From: Pseudomonas sp. GV085
Lineage (GTDB): Bacteria; Pseudomonadota; Gammaproteobacteria; Pseudomonadales; Pseudomonadaceae
NCBI RefSeq assembly: GCF_003050925.1
Contig: NZ_QAOV01000010.1
Location: 62,001-126,000, forward strand
Direction: 5' to 3'
DNA: 64,000 bases
Below are positions 33,602 to 43,741 of the stretch, piece by piece. The position numbers and the translations under genes are program-made. Below the pieces are notes generated by a model. It ran no database searches, was not told the origin of the DNA, and saw nothing but the letters and a program-made list of their open reading frames with translations. Within the stretch, counting starts at the first letter, position 1. Every line of letters begins with the position of its first letter.

Positions 33602-34414
33602 TCAGTGGCTACGTAGGACCTGGGCAACGGTCGCGACATTGTGGGCGAGGTGCAGCGGATTGATGGTCCCGACAATAGCACTGGCAACACCCGGATGTTC
33701 AAACAACAATTCGAAACTGGCGCGCACCGGATCTACGCCCGGACTCAGGCAGACATGACCACTGGCGAGGGCTTTCTTGACCAGAATGGCTTTGCCGTGT
33801 GCAGCAGCATAGTCAATCACGGCCTTCTCGTTTTGTTCGTTCAGATTGTAGGTGACCATCGCGCAGTCGCCTTGCTCCAGTGCCTTCAGGCCACCGTCGA
33901 CGGTTTTGCCGGAAAAGCCGAAACCGCGAATCTTGCCTTCGGCCTTGAGCGCGGCAAGGGTCTCGTAGACTTCGCAGTCATTGAGGATCGCCAGGTCGTT
34001 ACCATCGGAGTGCACCAGCACCAGGTCGATGAAGTCCGTTTCAAGACGTTGCAGGCTGCGTTCCACCGACATTCGAGTGTGTGCGGCGCTGAAATCGTGA
34101 AGGGACTGGCCGTCGGCAAACTCTTCACCGACCTTGCTGACAATCACCCAATCCTGACGCTGACCGCGCAGCAACGGGCCGAGGCGTTCTTCGCTGCGAC
34201 CATAGGCCGGGGCGGTGTCGATCAGGTTGATGCCCAGGTCGCGGGCGAGTTTGAGCAGCATGCGAGCTTCAACGTCATCGGGAATCCGGAAGCCGTTGGG
34301 ATACTTCACCCCTTGGTCGCGGCCCAGTTTCACCGTGCCCAGGCCCAAGGGTGAAACCACCAGGCCGGTACTGCCCAGCGGGCGATGCAGGTCGTGCAGG
34401 GTCGGTTGGCTCAT
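33602..34414 (-). CDS. Aldo/keto reductase
   Basis: The 270-residue TIM-barrel oxidoreductase has the AKR catalytic tetrad in order: Asp in NLIDTAPAYG with the following Tyr, Lys in VIVSKVG and His in LVLVHSDG. A C-terminal NADPH-binding segment reads SAIVGTINPLHL. The substrate is unknown. It overlaps the FAD oxidoreductase gene by four bases, so the two probably act together. PAO1 has a similar pair (PA4992 and PA4991). Confidence 0.9.
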   Translation of the reverse strand: MSQPTLHDLHRPLGSTGLVVSPLGLGTVKLGRDQGVKYPNGFRIPDDVEARMLLKLARDLGINLIDTAPAYGRSEERLGPLLRGQRQDWVIVSKVGEEFADGQSLHDFSAAHTRMSVERSLQRLETDFIDLVLVHSDGNDLAILNDCEVYETLAALKAEGKIRGFGFSGKTVDGGLKALEQGDCAMVTYNLNEQNEKAVIDYAAAHGKAILVKKALASGHVCLSPGVDPVRASFELLFEHPGVASAIVGTINPLHLAHNVATVAQVLRSH

Positions 34415-35586
34415 GGCAGCAGTTGCTCCCAGGCAGGTACGCCCATCGGCGGCTTCGGCAGCTCAGGCAATGCTGCCAGGTGGCTTGGCTGGATACCGTC
34501 GCGGGTCAGGCTGGCGATCACGCGATCGGCGAAGTCCGGCGCCAGGGCGAGCTTGGTCGGCCAGCCCACCAGCAGTCGGCCTTCTTCTGCGAGAAACGCA
34601 TTGTCGGGGCGGGTCAGGCCGGATTGCAGGGGTTCGGCGCGATCCACACGCAGGGTGGCCCAACGGACCGTGCTCAAGTCGATCCACGGCAGCAACTGGC
34701 CGAGTTCTTTCTGTGCGGTGGCGATCTGCTCGGCGGGCTCACGGGCCACACCTTCGGATTCCGCGATATCGCCGCCCAGGTACCAGACCCATTGGCCATC
34801 CGCCGCCGGGTGCGTGGTCACGGTGATGCGCGGTTTGGTGCCGCCACCCAGGCAATGGGCGTAAAGCGGTTTGAGGCTCGGCCCCTTGGCGATGATCATG
34901 TGCAACGGGCGGCGCTGCATGGCGGGCTGGCTCAGGCCCAGCGCTTCAAGCAATGCCGCCGTCCCGGCACCGGCGCTCAGGACGATGCGTTGGGCACGGA
35001 TCTCGCGCTCGTCCACCTTCAGGCCGACCAGCACGCCGCCTTCCAGCAGCGGCTCGATCTTTTGCCCTGCGAGCAAGCCATCTCCGGCCAGGTCGGCCAG
35101 GCGCTGGATCAGGCTCGGCACGTCGACCACCAGTTCCGCCAGGCGATAGACCTTGCCCTTGAAGCGCTTGTCCTGCAGGGCCGGCGGCAATTGCTCGCCC
35201 TTGACCTGATCGACGCGACCGCGCACGGCCTTGCTGGCAAAGAAACTGGTGAGGTTGCCGGCGAGGGTGCCGGGGGACCAGAGGTAATGAGCTTCGGACA
35301 GCAGGCGCACGCCGGACAGATCCAGCTCGCCGTCACCGGCCAGGGCTTCGCGCCAGCGGCGCGGCATGTCGGCGATGGCTTCCGAGGCGCCGGTCAGGGC
35401 GCCATGCAGCGCGTATTTGGCGCCGCCGTGGATGATGCCCTGGGACTTCACGCTCTGCCCGCCACCGAGGCTGGCACTTTCCACCAGCACGGTCGAAAAA
35501 CCCTGGCGGCGCAGGCGTGCATTCAGCCAGAGGCCGGCGACACCAGCGCCGACAATCAGAACGTCGGTGGAAATAACGGATGGCAT
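34411..35586 (-). CDS. FAD-dependent oxidoreductase (DAO type)
   Basis: The 391-residue protein opens with the dinucleotide-binding DVLIVGAGVAGLWLNARLRR. It continues with SLGGGQSVKSQGIIHGG, typical of glycerol-3-phosphate dehydrogenase and D-amino acid oxidase-like flavoproteins. The reaction cannot be named. It is the first gene of a three-gene leftward unit with the aldo/keto reductase and the unknown protein. Confidence 0.88.
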   Translation of the reverse strand: MPSVISTDVLIVGAGVAGLWLNARLRRQGFSTVLVESASLGGGQSVKSQGIIHGGAKYALHGALTGASEAIADMPRRWREALAGDGELDLSGVRLLSEAHYLWSPGTLAGNLTSFFASKAVRGRVDQVKGEQLPPALQDKRFKGKVYRLAELVVDVPSLIQRLADLAGDGLLAGQKIEPLLEGGVLVGLKVDEREIRAQRIVLSAGAGTAALLEALGLSQPAMQRRPLHMIIAKGPSLKPLYAHCLGGGTKPRITVTTHPAADGQWVWYLGGDIAESEGVAREPAEQIATAQKELGQLLPWIDLSTVRWATLRVDRAEPLQSGLTRPDNAFLAEEGRLLVGWPTKLALAPDFADRVIASLTRDGIQPSHLAALPELPKPPMGVPAWEQLLP

Positions 35587-35673
35587 TCGGCGACCTCTGT
35601 GTTCAAGACGAGGGCGCAGTATACAGACTCGAAGTGGAGGGGATTTACTGGATCAAGACGTGAGCACAAAACC

Positions 35674-35763
35674 TGTGGGAGCGAGCCTGCTCGCGATGGG
35701 GCCGCATCAGTCGATATCAATGTCGACTAATACACCGCTTTCGCGAGCTGGCTCGCTCCCACA
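35674..35763. repeat. Inverted pair of REP elements
   Basis: TGTGGGAGCGAGCCTGCTCG begins the copy at 35674-35697, and the inverted copy (TTTCGCGAGCTGGCTCGCTC) ends at 35763, in the gap between the flavoprotein and the SMR gene. Confidence 0.88.
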
Positions 35764-35781
35764 GTGAAATGTGCTTCGGAC

Positions 35782-36114
35782 TTAGTGGCCGGCCGACTTG
35801 GAGAAGAGCTGGATGACCACAACACCCAGCACAATCAACGCCATCCCCAGCATCGCCGGCACGTCCAGCTTCTGCCCGTAGATAAACAGCGCCGCGACGC
35901 TGACCATCACGATCCCCATGCCGGCCCACACAGCGTACGCCACACCCACCGGAACGCTGCGCACCACCAGGGTCAGCATCCAGAAGGCAATGCCGTAGCC
36001 GAGGATGACCAGCACCAGCGGCAGCGGGGTGCTGAGGCCCTTGACGGCTTTCATCGAAACAGTGGCAATCACTTCGGCGCAGATGGCAATGGCCAGGTAG
36101 TAGTAAGCGGTCAT
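35782..36114 (-). CDS. Small multidrug resistance (SMR) efflux protein
   Basis: The 110-residue protein has four transmembrane helices and the EmrE hallmarks: membrane-embedded E14 in AICAEVIAT, and AYAVWAGMG in helix 3. It exchanges protons for cationic compounds as an antiparallel dimer. In PAO1 an EmrE homologue (PA4990) lies at this position. It is divergent from a LysR-type gene, which is its likely regulator. Confidence 0.93.
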   Translation of the reverse strand: MTAYYYLAIAICAEVIATVSMKAVKGLSTPLPLVLVILGYGIAFWMLTLVVRSVPVGVAYAVWAGMGIVMVSVAALFIYGQKLDVPAMLGMALIVLGVVVIQLFSKSAGH

Positions 36115-36176
36115 GGGTCAATCCTCGTGTGAAGTGTTGCTCTCTGAGGTCGGCATTCTAGTGATTCGCCAGATGC

Positions 36177-36191
36177 GGTAAAGTCATTACC
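36177..36191. promoter_or_regulatory. Possible LysR-type operator
   Basis: GGTAA-AGTCA-TTACC is a perfect 5-bp inverted repeat with a five-base spacer, close to the T-N11-A layout of LysR-type sites. It is in the 103-base divergent region between the SMR gene and the LysR gene, 27 bases before the LysR start. The assignment rests on form and position only. Confidence 0.4.
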
Positions 36192-36217
36192 TATCTGTTT
36201 AGAAGATGGGTTGAGCC

Positions 36218-37120
36218 ATGAGCATGCAATGGAATCTGGAGCAGTTGCGGTTGTTTGTCAGCGTAGCGGAGCAGCGTTCGTTTTCTGCCGTGGCGCGGGA
36301 TCAGCGCAAGGCGCAGTCGGCGGTCAGCAGTTCGATAGCGCTGCTGGAAGAAGACCTGGGTGTCAGCCTGTTCGACCGTAGCAGCGGGCGTCAACCGAAG
36401 CTCACTGAAGCCGGTACCGCTTTGCTGGACGAAGCACGGGAGGTGTTGCGCCAGTGCGAACGGCTCAACGGCCGGGCGCTGGCGATGATGCGCGGGCAGG
36501 AAGCGCGACTGCGTGTGGCGCAGGATGAAGCGATGCCGTATCAGCCGATCATCGAAAGCTTCGAGGCCCTGGCGGAAAAATTCCCCAGCCTTGAAGTGCA
36601 ACTGACCAGCGCCGCCCAAGGCGATGTCGCGCGCAAGCTGGTGGAGCGGCGCGCCGATCTGGGGCTGCTGTTCTTTCACGATCAGATTCCCGAGGCACTT
36701 GAACGGCGGGTGCTGGGCAGCGTGGAAATGGTCACGGTGTGCGGCAAGGATCATCCGTTGGCGCGTAAAGGCGCAGTGGATAGCCAACAATTGGCGCAAC
36801 ATCGGCAGTTGCTGATGTCCACGGCGTCGAGCATTTACCCCGGCAGTGATCCCGCCAGCCCGCAAGTCTGGCGCGCCGACAGTTTCTATGTGATGGCCGA
36901 ATGGCTGGTGCGTGGCCTCGGCTGGGCCTGGTTGCCACGCCACGTAGTGCAGTACCCGACTTATCAGAATCAGATGGTCGAACTGGTCAGCGAATGGACC
37001 CCGCCGGCCCTGGTGGTGGAACTGGTATGGCGTCGGGATGAGCCGCTCGGTCCTGCGGCGCGCTGGCTCGCCGAACGTTTTGCCGTGCACTTGCAGACGA
37101 TTGGCGAAAAAAGCCGATAA
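36218..37120 (+). CDS. LysR-family transcriptional regulator
   Basis: The 300-residue protein has the LysR N-terminal winged helix-turn-helix (LEQLRLFVSVAEQRSFSAVARDQRKAQSAVSSSIALLEEDLGVSLFDR). A C-terminal effector-binding domain follows, from about residue 90. It is divergent from the SMR efflux gene and 11 bases upstream of waaA. Its closest functional link is probably to the SMR gene; PAO1 PA4989 is in the same position. The inducer is unknown. Confidence 0.92.
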   Translation: MSMQWNLEQLRLFVSVAEQRSFSAVARDQRKAQSAVSSSIALLEEDLGVSLFDRSSGRQPKLTEAGTALLDEAREVLRQCERLNGRALAMMRGQEARLRVAQDEAMPYQPIIESFEALAEKFPSLEVQLTSAAQGDVARKLVERRADLGLLFFHDQIPEALERRVLGSVEMVTVCGKDHPLARKGAVDSQQLAQHRQLLMSTASSIYPGSDPASPQVWRADSFYVMAEWLVRGLGWAWLPRHVVQYPTYQNQMVELVSEWTPPALVVELVWRRDEPLGPAARWLAERFAVHLQTIGEKSR

Positions 37121-37131
37121 ACTCCGCCGCC

Positions 37132-38409
37132 ATGAATAGAACTCTCTACACCGCGCTGTTTTATCTGGGGCTGCCATTGGTAGCGATTCGGCTGTGGCTG
37201 CGCGCGCGCAAGGCGCCGGCGTATGCCAAGCGCATCGGCGAGCGCTTTTCCTTCGCGATGCCGACGATGAAACCGGGCGGCATCTGGGTGCACGCCGTGT
37301 CGGTGGGCGAAAGCATTGCGGCTGCGCCAATGATCCGCGCCTTGCTGGCGCGTTATCCGAATCTGCCGATCACCGTTACCTGCATGACGCCGACCGGGTC
37401 GGAACGGATCCTGGCACTGTTCGCCAATGAGCCGCGCATCCAGCACTGCTATCTGCCTTACGATTTGCCGTGCGCCGCCCGGCGCTTCCTCGATCGGGTC
37501 CAGCCGAAACTGGCGGTGATCATGGAAACCGAACTGTGGCCCAACCATATCCATCAGTGTGCCAAACGCGGGATCCCCGTGGCGCTGGCCAATGCGCGGC
37601 TGTCCGAGCGTTCGGCCAAGGGCTATGGCCGGTTTCCCACGCTGACCCAGCCGATGCTGGCGGAGATGAGCCTGTTCGCAGTGCAGACCGAAGCCGAGGC
37701 GCAACGCTTGCGTAACCTGGGCGCCCGGACCGAAACAGTCCAGGTCACGGGCTCGATCAAGTTCGACCTGACCATCGACCCGCAACTGCTGGAGCGCGCC
37801 AGCCAATTGCGCGGGCAATGGCAGGCGCTGGAACGGCCGGTGTGGATCGCGGCCAGTACCCATGACGGCGAAGACGAGGTGGTGCTGGCGGCCCATCGTC
37901 AGTTGCTGGCCACTCATCCCGATGCCTTGCTGATTCTGGTACCGCGTCATCCGGAGCGCTTCAATTCGGTGTACGGGTTGTGCCTGCAACAAGGGTTTGC
38001 CACGGTCCGGCGTTCCAGCGGCGATGCGGTCGGCGCGAATACTTCAGTGCTGCTGGGCGACACCATGGGCGAGTTGCTGTTTCTCTATGCCCTGGCGGAC
38101 AGTGCATTCGTCGGTGGCAGCCTGGTACCCAACGGCGGGCATAACCTGCTGGAGCCGGCGGCCCTCGCTAAGCCGGTATTGAGCGGGCCGCATCTTTTCA
38201 ACTTCCTCGAAATCGCCGCGCAGTTGCGCAGTGCCGGGGCGTTGCAGGAAGTGGAGGATGCCGAAGGGCTGGCGGTGGCGGTGCAGCGGCTGTTCGAACT
38301 GCCGCGAGATGCGCAGCGCATGGCAGAGGCCGGGTTGAACGTGATGCGCACTAATCAAGGTGCGTTGCAGCGGTTGCTGGACGGGTTGGGGCGGTTGATC
38401 GAGCGTTAG
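37132..38409 (+). CDS. waaA: Kdo transferase WaaA
   Basis: WaaA transfers Kdo from CMP-Kdo to lipid IVA, the first core step. The 425-residue GT30 protein has an N-terminal membrane anchor (LYTALFYLGLPLVAIRLWL), the HAVSVGESIAA segment with the catalytic glutamate near residue 60, and the donor-side FVGGSLVPNGGHNLLEPA motif. It follows the LysR gene after 11 bases and ends at a REP pair. The WaaC, WaaF and HldE steps are encoded 5-27 kb upstream. Confidence 0.97.
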   Translation: MNRTLYTALFYLGLPLVAIRLWLRARKAPAYAKRIGERFSFAMPTMKPGGIWVHAVSVGESIAAAPMIRALLARYPNLPITVTCMTPTGSERILALFANEPRIQHCYLPYDLPCAARRFLDRVQPKLAVIMETELWPNHIHQCAKRGIPVALANARLSERSAKGYGRFPTLTQPMLAEMSLFAVQTEAEAQRLRNLGARTETVQVTGSIKFDLTIDPQLLERASQLRGQWQALERPVWIAASTHDGEDEVVLAAHRQLLATHPDALLILVPRHPERFNSVYGLCLQQGFATVRRSSGDAVGANTSVLLGDTMGELLFLYALADSAFVGGSLVPNGGHNLLEPAALAKPVLSGPHLFNFLEIAAQLRSAGALQEVEDAEGLAVAVQRLFELPRDAQRMAEAGLNVMRTNQGALQRLLDGLGRLIER

Positions 38410-38424
38410 ACCGAGTTGTATTCA

Positions 38425-38482
38425 TTCGCGAGCAGGCTCGCTCCCACACTCGAAACACTGTGGGAGCGAGCCTGCTCGCGAA
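38425..38482. repeat. Compact inverted REP pair between waaA and tolC
   Basis: TTCGCGAGCAGGCTCGCTCC at 38425 is paired with an inverted copy ending at 38482; only about 10 bases separate them, giving a long near-perfect hairpin. It lies between two convergent genes and could help stop transcription from both sides. Confidence 0.9.
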
Positions 38483-38492
38483 GCTTTTGCTT

Positions 38493-39932
38493 TTACTGCT
38501 CCGGTCGCGCTTTCAATTGCTCAGCCGCAGCCTTGGCCAGATCCGGTGGCAGGAAATCCTTGTCCGGGTTGTAGTTCGGATTGAGCCAGCGTGCCAGGGT
38601 TTGCAGATCCCCCGGATTCAACGTGCCGGCCTGTTGCTTCAAGCGCAGGTTGTCGAGGATGTAGTCGTAGCGGGTGTTGTTGTAGTCGCGCACCGAGGTG
38701 TAGAGCTGGCGCTGCGCATCCAGCACGTCGACGATGTTTCGCGTACCCACCTGATAGCCGATTTCAGTCGCTTCCACCGCGCTCTGGTTGGAAATGATCG
38801 ATTGCTTGCGCGCCTGTACCTGCTCGACATCGGTGTTCACCGCGCGGTGCAGGTCGCGGGTGTTTTCCACGATGCTGCGGCGCAGGGATTCGCGTTGCTG
38901 CTCGGTCTGGTCCAGCTGTGCATACGATTGACGCACTTGGGAGTTGATCAAGCCACCACTGTAGATCGGGATGTTCAGTTGCAGGCCAACGGTCGTTTGC
39001 TCGGCGTTGCCACCGAACGGCACGGCCTGGTTGTTCGGGTTGCTGAAGCCCAATGCGTCGTTGTCGCCTTTCTCGTACTTGGCTATCGCATCAACCGTTG
39101 GCAAGTGCCCGGACTTGCGCTGCTTGAGGGTTTGCTCGGCGGCGCTGACGGCATAGTTGCTGGCCAACAGATTGAGGTTCTGCCTGCCCGCCGTTTCGAC
39201 CCAGGCCTTGGCGTCGTTCGGTATTGGCGGCAGGATCGGCAAGTTATGGCTGATGCCCCAGATCGAGTTGTACTGACGGTTGGTCAGGGTGATCAATGCT
39301 TCAAAGGCGTCGTCCACCTGGCGCTGCGCAACGATCCGGTTGGCACGTGCGGTGTCGTAGCTGGCTTGTGAGTTCAATACGTCGGTCTTGTCCGAGAGAC
39401 CGACATCGAAACGCTCGTTGGATTGATCGAGCTGGCGTTTGAACGCCGCTTCTTCAGCCTTGGTCGAGGCCAGGTTGTCCTGGGTGCGCAGCACGTTGAA
39501 ATAGCTGTCGGCGGTTTGCAGGATCAGGTTTTGCTCGGTCGCCGAGAGTTGCAGGGCGGCCTGTTCGTTGACTTCCTTGGCGGCCTGGAACTGGAACCAG
39601 CGATCAGCCCGGAACAGCGGCTGCGCCAAAGTGGCCTGGTAAGAATGAGCGTCGCGGTTGAGCGTGGCGGACGGCTGATCGAGATCCGTACGCACCTCGG
39701 AAATATTCGCGCCGGCCGAGAGGTTCGGCAGCAGCCCGGCGCGGGCCTGGGGTACGACTTCCTTCTGCGCGCCATATTGGGCGATGGCAGCCGCCAGATC
39801 GGCGTTGTTGTTGACGGCTTCCTGATAAACGCTGACCAGGTCCGTCTTGTTCGATAAGGGCGCATCTGCTGCCCAGGCCATTCCGTTGGACGCACAAGAC
39901 ACGGCAAGGGCCAGTGAGAGTTTGCGCAGCAT
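38493..39932 (-). CDS. tolC: TolC-family outer membrane channel protein
   Basis: The 479-residue precursor has a signal peptide (MLRKLSLALAVSCASNGMAWA, cleavage before ADAP). The two TolC repeats with long coiled-coil helices follow, including RTQDNLASTKAEEAAFKRQLDQSNERFDVGLSDKTDVL in repeat 1 and TEIGYQVGTRNIVDVLDAQRQLY in repeat 2. It forms the trimeric exit duct for type I secretion and RND pumps. In PAO1 the equivalent is opmH (PA4974), next to thiC as here. No pump genes adjoin it. Confidence 0.93.
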   Translation of the reverse strand: MLRKLSLALAVSCASNGMAWAADAPLSNKTDLVSVYQEAVNNNADLAAAIAQYGAQKEVVPQARAGLLPNLSAGANISEVRTDLDQPSATLNRDAHSYQATLAQPLFRADRWFQFQAAKEVNEQAALQLSATEQNLILQTADSYFNVLRTQDNLASTKAEEAAFKRQLDQSNERFDVGLSDKTDVLNSQASYDTARANRIVAQRQVDDAFEALITLTNRQYNSIWGISHNLPILPPIPNDAKAWVETAGRQNLNLLASNYAVSAAEQTLKQRKSGHLPTVDAIAKYEKGDNDALGFSNPNNQAVPFGGNAEQTTVGLQLNIPIYSGGLINSQVRQSYAQLDQTEQQRESLRRSIVENTRDLHRAVNTDVEQVQARKQSIISNQSAVEATEIGYQVGTRNIVDVLDAQRQLYTSVRDYNNTRYDYILDNLRLKQQAGTLNPGDLQTLARWLNPNYNPDKDFLPPDLAKAAAEQLKARPEQ

Positions 39933-40102
39933 AGACGATCCCTAGAATTGATATTACGAAGGTAATTTGAGCACCAAGGCTAAGGCCCTGCTTTGACAGC
40001 GTCAATGCCGGCTCAGCGTAGCGAGTGTAGTTGTGCATTGGGGCGGCAACAATCCTGATACTGCGTGTAATAACGCCATTCATCATGGTGTTTGCCGCGG
40101 GG

Positions 40103-40132
40103 TTGGCGTTCTTTGCCAGTTGTGTCTAGACT
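40103..40132 (+). promoter_or_regulatory. Candidate sigma-70 promoter for the thiC riboswitch RNA
   Basis: TTGGCG (40103-40108) and TAGACT (40127-40132) are spaced by 18 bases, which puts the transcription start at about 40139, just before the riboswitch. Both boxes are only moderate matches. The 475-base gap between tolC and thiC otherwise contains only the riboswitch and its expression platform. Confidence 0.45.
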
Positions 40133-40140
40133 GGTCGGGT

Positions 40141-40231
40141 TCTTGTCGGGGTGCCTTGCTATGAGGCTGAGATCGAATAATTTCGGATCCCGTTGAACCT
40201 GATCAGGTTAGCGCCTGCGTAGGGAACAAGA
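40141..40231 (+). ncRNA. TPP (thiamine pyrophosphate) riboswitch
   Basis: The conserved THI-box features are present in order: P1 strand TCTTGT (40141-40146), GGGGTGCC, CTGAGAT (40167-40173), then ACCTGATCAGGTTAGC...GCGTAGGGAA, and the closing P1 strand ACAAGA (40226-40231). Binding of TPP lowers expression of the downstream thiamine genes. Confidence 0.96.
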
Positions 40232-40259
40232 TTTCTCGTCACCCGGCGAGTCCTCTTGT
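40226..40259 (+). promoter_or_regulatory. Putative anti-P1 hairpin (riboswitch expression platform)
   Basis: The 3' P1 strand ACAAGA (40226-40231) can pair not only with the upstream TCTTGT but also with a second, identical TCTTGT at 40254-40259. The inner arms CTCG (40235-40238) and CGAG (40247-40250) extend that alternative stem. The two foldings exclude each other. No T run follows, so control may act on translation or through Rho over the 148 bases that remain before the thiC start. Confidence 0.5.
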
Positions 40260-40407
40260 GCTTCGTCCGGGATGTTGTTCGACAATCGAACACCCCTCGA
40301 GCATTGAGCACAGCACAGCTGGTTTTCCAGCATCCGTGCGCCCATTCGTTTACAGGTTCGCTCCGACAAAAAATCCACTGCCTGGATGTGTGTCTGGAGA
40401 GCCCGTG

Positions 40408-42297
<1,890 letters not shown>

Positions 42298-42329
42298 TCT
42301 GACCTGAAAGGGTGGGGCCTGCACAGGCC

Positions 42330-42407
42330 CCATCGCCAGCAGGCTGGCTCCCACATTGGATCTGTGGCGTTCACATGTCCCCTGTGGGAGCCAGCCTGCT
42401 GGCGATA
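42330..42407. repeat. Inverted pair of REP elements (CTGGC type)
   Basis: CATCGCCAGCAGGCTGGCTC and its inverted partner (TGTGGGAGCCAGCCTGCTGG), ending at 42407, form a pair with about 30 bases between. The central palindrome (CCAGC/GCTGG) differs from the CGAGC/GCTCG type seen near glnE and serB. It separates thiC from cytX. Confidence 0.88.
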
Positions 42408-42448
42408 GCGATCTACACAACAACAAATGCCCCTCTGAGATAACACCC

Positions 42449-43741
42449 TTGAGCATTCAACCCAGCACTTATTCCCCTGACATCGCGGTGCCGACCGACA
42501 AACGTGTCTTCGGTGGCCGCGACCTGTTTTCGTTGTGGTTCTCCCTCGGCATCGGCCTGATGGTGTTGCAAACCGGTGCATTGCTCGCGCCAGGCCTGGG
42601 TCTGTCCGGTTCGTTGCTGGCGATTTTTCTCGGCACCCTGGTCGGCGTTCTACTGCTGGCGGCGGTCGGAGTGATTGGCAGCGACACCGGCCTGTCGTCG
42701 ATGGCCGCGCTCAAGCTCAGCCTCGGTACCAAAGGCGCGAGCCTGCCGGCGGTGCTGAACCTGCTGCAACTGATCGGCTGGGGCTCGTTCGAAATCATCG
42801 TCATGCGCGATGCCGCCAGCCTGTTGGGCGCCAAAGCGTTCAGCGAAGGCAGTCTGCTGTCCAATCCATTGCTCTGGACGCTGTTCTTCGGCGCCCTGGC
42901 GACCCTGTTGGCGGTCAGTGGTCCGCTGACGTTCGTCCGGCAGATCCTGCGCAAATGGGGTATCTGGCTGCTGCTGGCCGCCTGCGCCTGGCTGACCTGG
43001 AACCTGTTCGCCAAGGCTGACCTGGCCGCATTGTGGGCCCAGGCCGGTGACGGTTCGATGCCGTTCGCTGTGGGTTTCGACATCGCCATTGCCATGCCGC
43101 TGTCGTGGTTGCCGCTGATCGCCGACTACTCGCGCTTCGGCAAGCGGGCGAAAAACGTCTTCGGTGGCACCGCCATCGGTTTCTTTATCGGTAATTTCTG
43201 GCTGATGAGCCTGGGCGTGGCCTACACCCTGGCGTTCGCGCCGAGCGGTGAAGTCAATGCCTTGCTGCTGGCGCTGGCCGGTGCCGGCTTGGGGATTCCG
43301 CTACTGCTGATTCTGCTGGATGAATCGGAAAATGCCTTTGCCGATATTCACTCGGCGGCGGTGTCCAGCGGGATTCTGTTGCGCGCCAAAGTCGAGCACC
43401 TGGCCCTGGCCATCGGCGTCATCTGCACGCTGATTGCCCTGCTGGCGCCGTTGGCCCAGTACCAGAACTTCCTGCTGCTGATCGGTTCGGTGTTTGCGCC
43501 GTTGTTCGGCGTGGTGCTGGTGGACCACTTCATCCTGCGCAAGCGTAGCGGCCAGGTGGCCTCGGCCGCATTGCGCTGGCCGGCGCTGCTCGCCTGGCTG
43601 GGCGGGGTCAGCACCTATCATTTGCTGGCCAACCTGTATCCGGATGTCGGCGCCACCCTGCCGGCACTGGTAGTGGCAGGGCTGCTGCAGCTTGTGCTGG
43701 ACCGGGCCTTCAGTTACGGCCGGGAAACAGCTCGGGTTTGA
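42449..43741 (+). CDS. cytX: Putative hydroxymethylpyrimidine transporter CytX (NCS1 family)
   Basis: The 430-residue protein has about twelve membrane segments and NCS1 features (FGGRDLFSLWFSLGIGLMVLQTG, and LSWLPLIADYSRFGKRAKNVF in the middle). CytX is the proposed HMP importer that is often linked to thiamine genes or TPP riboswitches. Its place directly after thiC supports salvage of the pyrimidine that ThiC makes. Translation appears to start at a TTG (42449) preceded by GAGA; no better ATG or GTG is in frame. It overlaps the convergent lipoprotein gene by 32 bases. Confidence 0.88.
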   Translation: MSIQPSTYSPDIAVPTDKRVFGGRDLFSLWFSLGIGLMVLQTGALLAPGLGLSGSLLAIFLGTLVGVLLLAAVGVIGSDTGLSSMAALKLSLGTKGASLPAVLNLLQLIGWGSFEIIVMRDAASLLGAKAFSEGSLLSNPLLWTLFFGALATLLAVSGPLTFVRQILRKWGIWLLLAACAWLTWNLFAKADLAALWAQAGDGSMPFAVGFDIAIAMPLSWLPLIADYSRFGKRAKNVFGGTAIGFFIGNFWLMSLGVAYTLAFAPSGEVNALLLALAGAGLGIPLLLILLDESENAFADIHSAAVSSGILLRAKVEHLALAIGVICTLIALLAPLAQYQNFLLLIGSVFAPLFGVVLVDHFILRKRSGQVASAALRWPALLAWLGGVSTYHLLANLYPDVGATLPALVVAGLLQLVLDRAFSYGRETARV

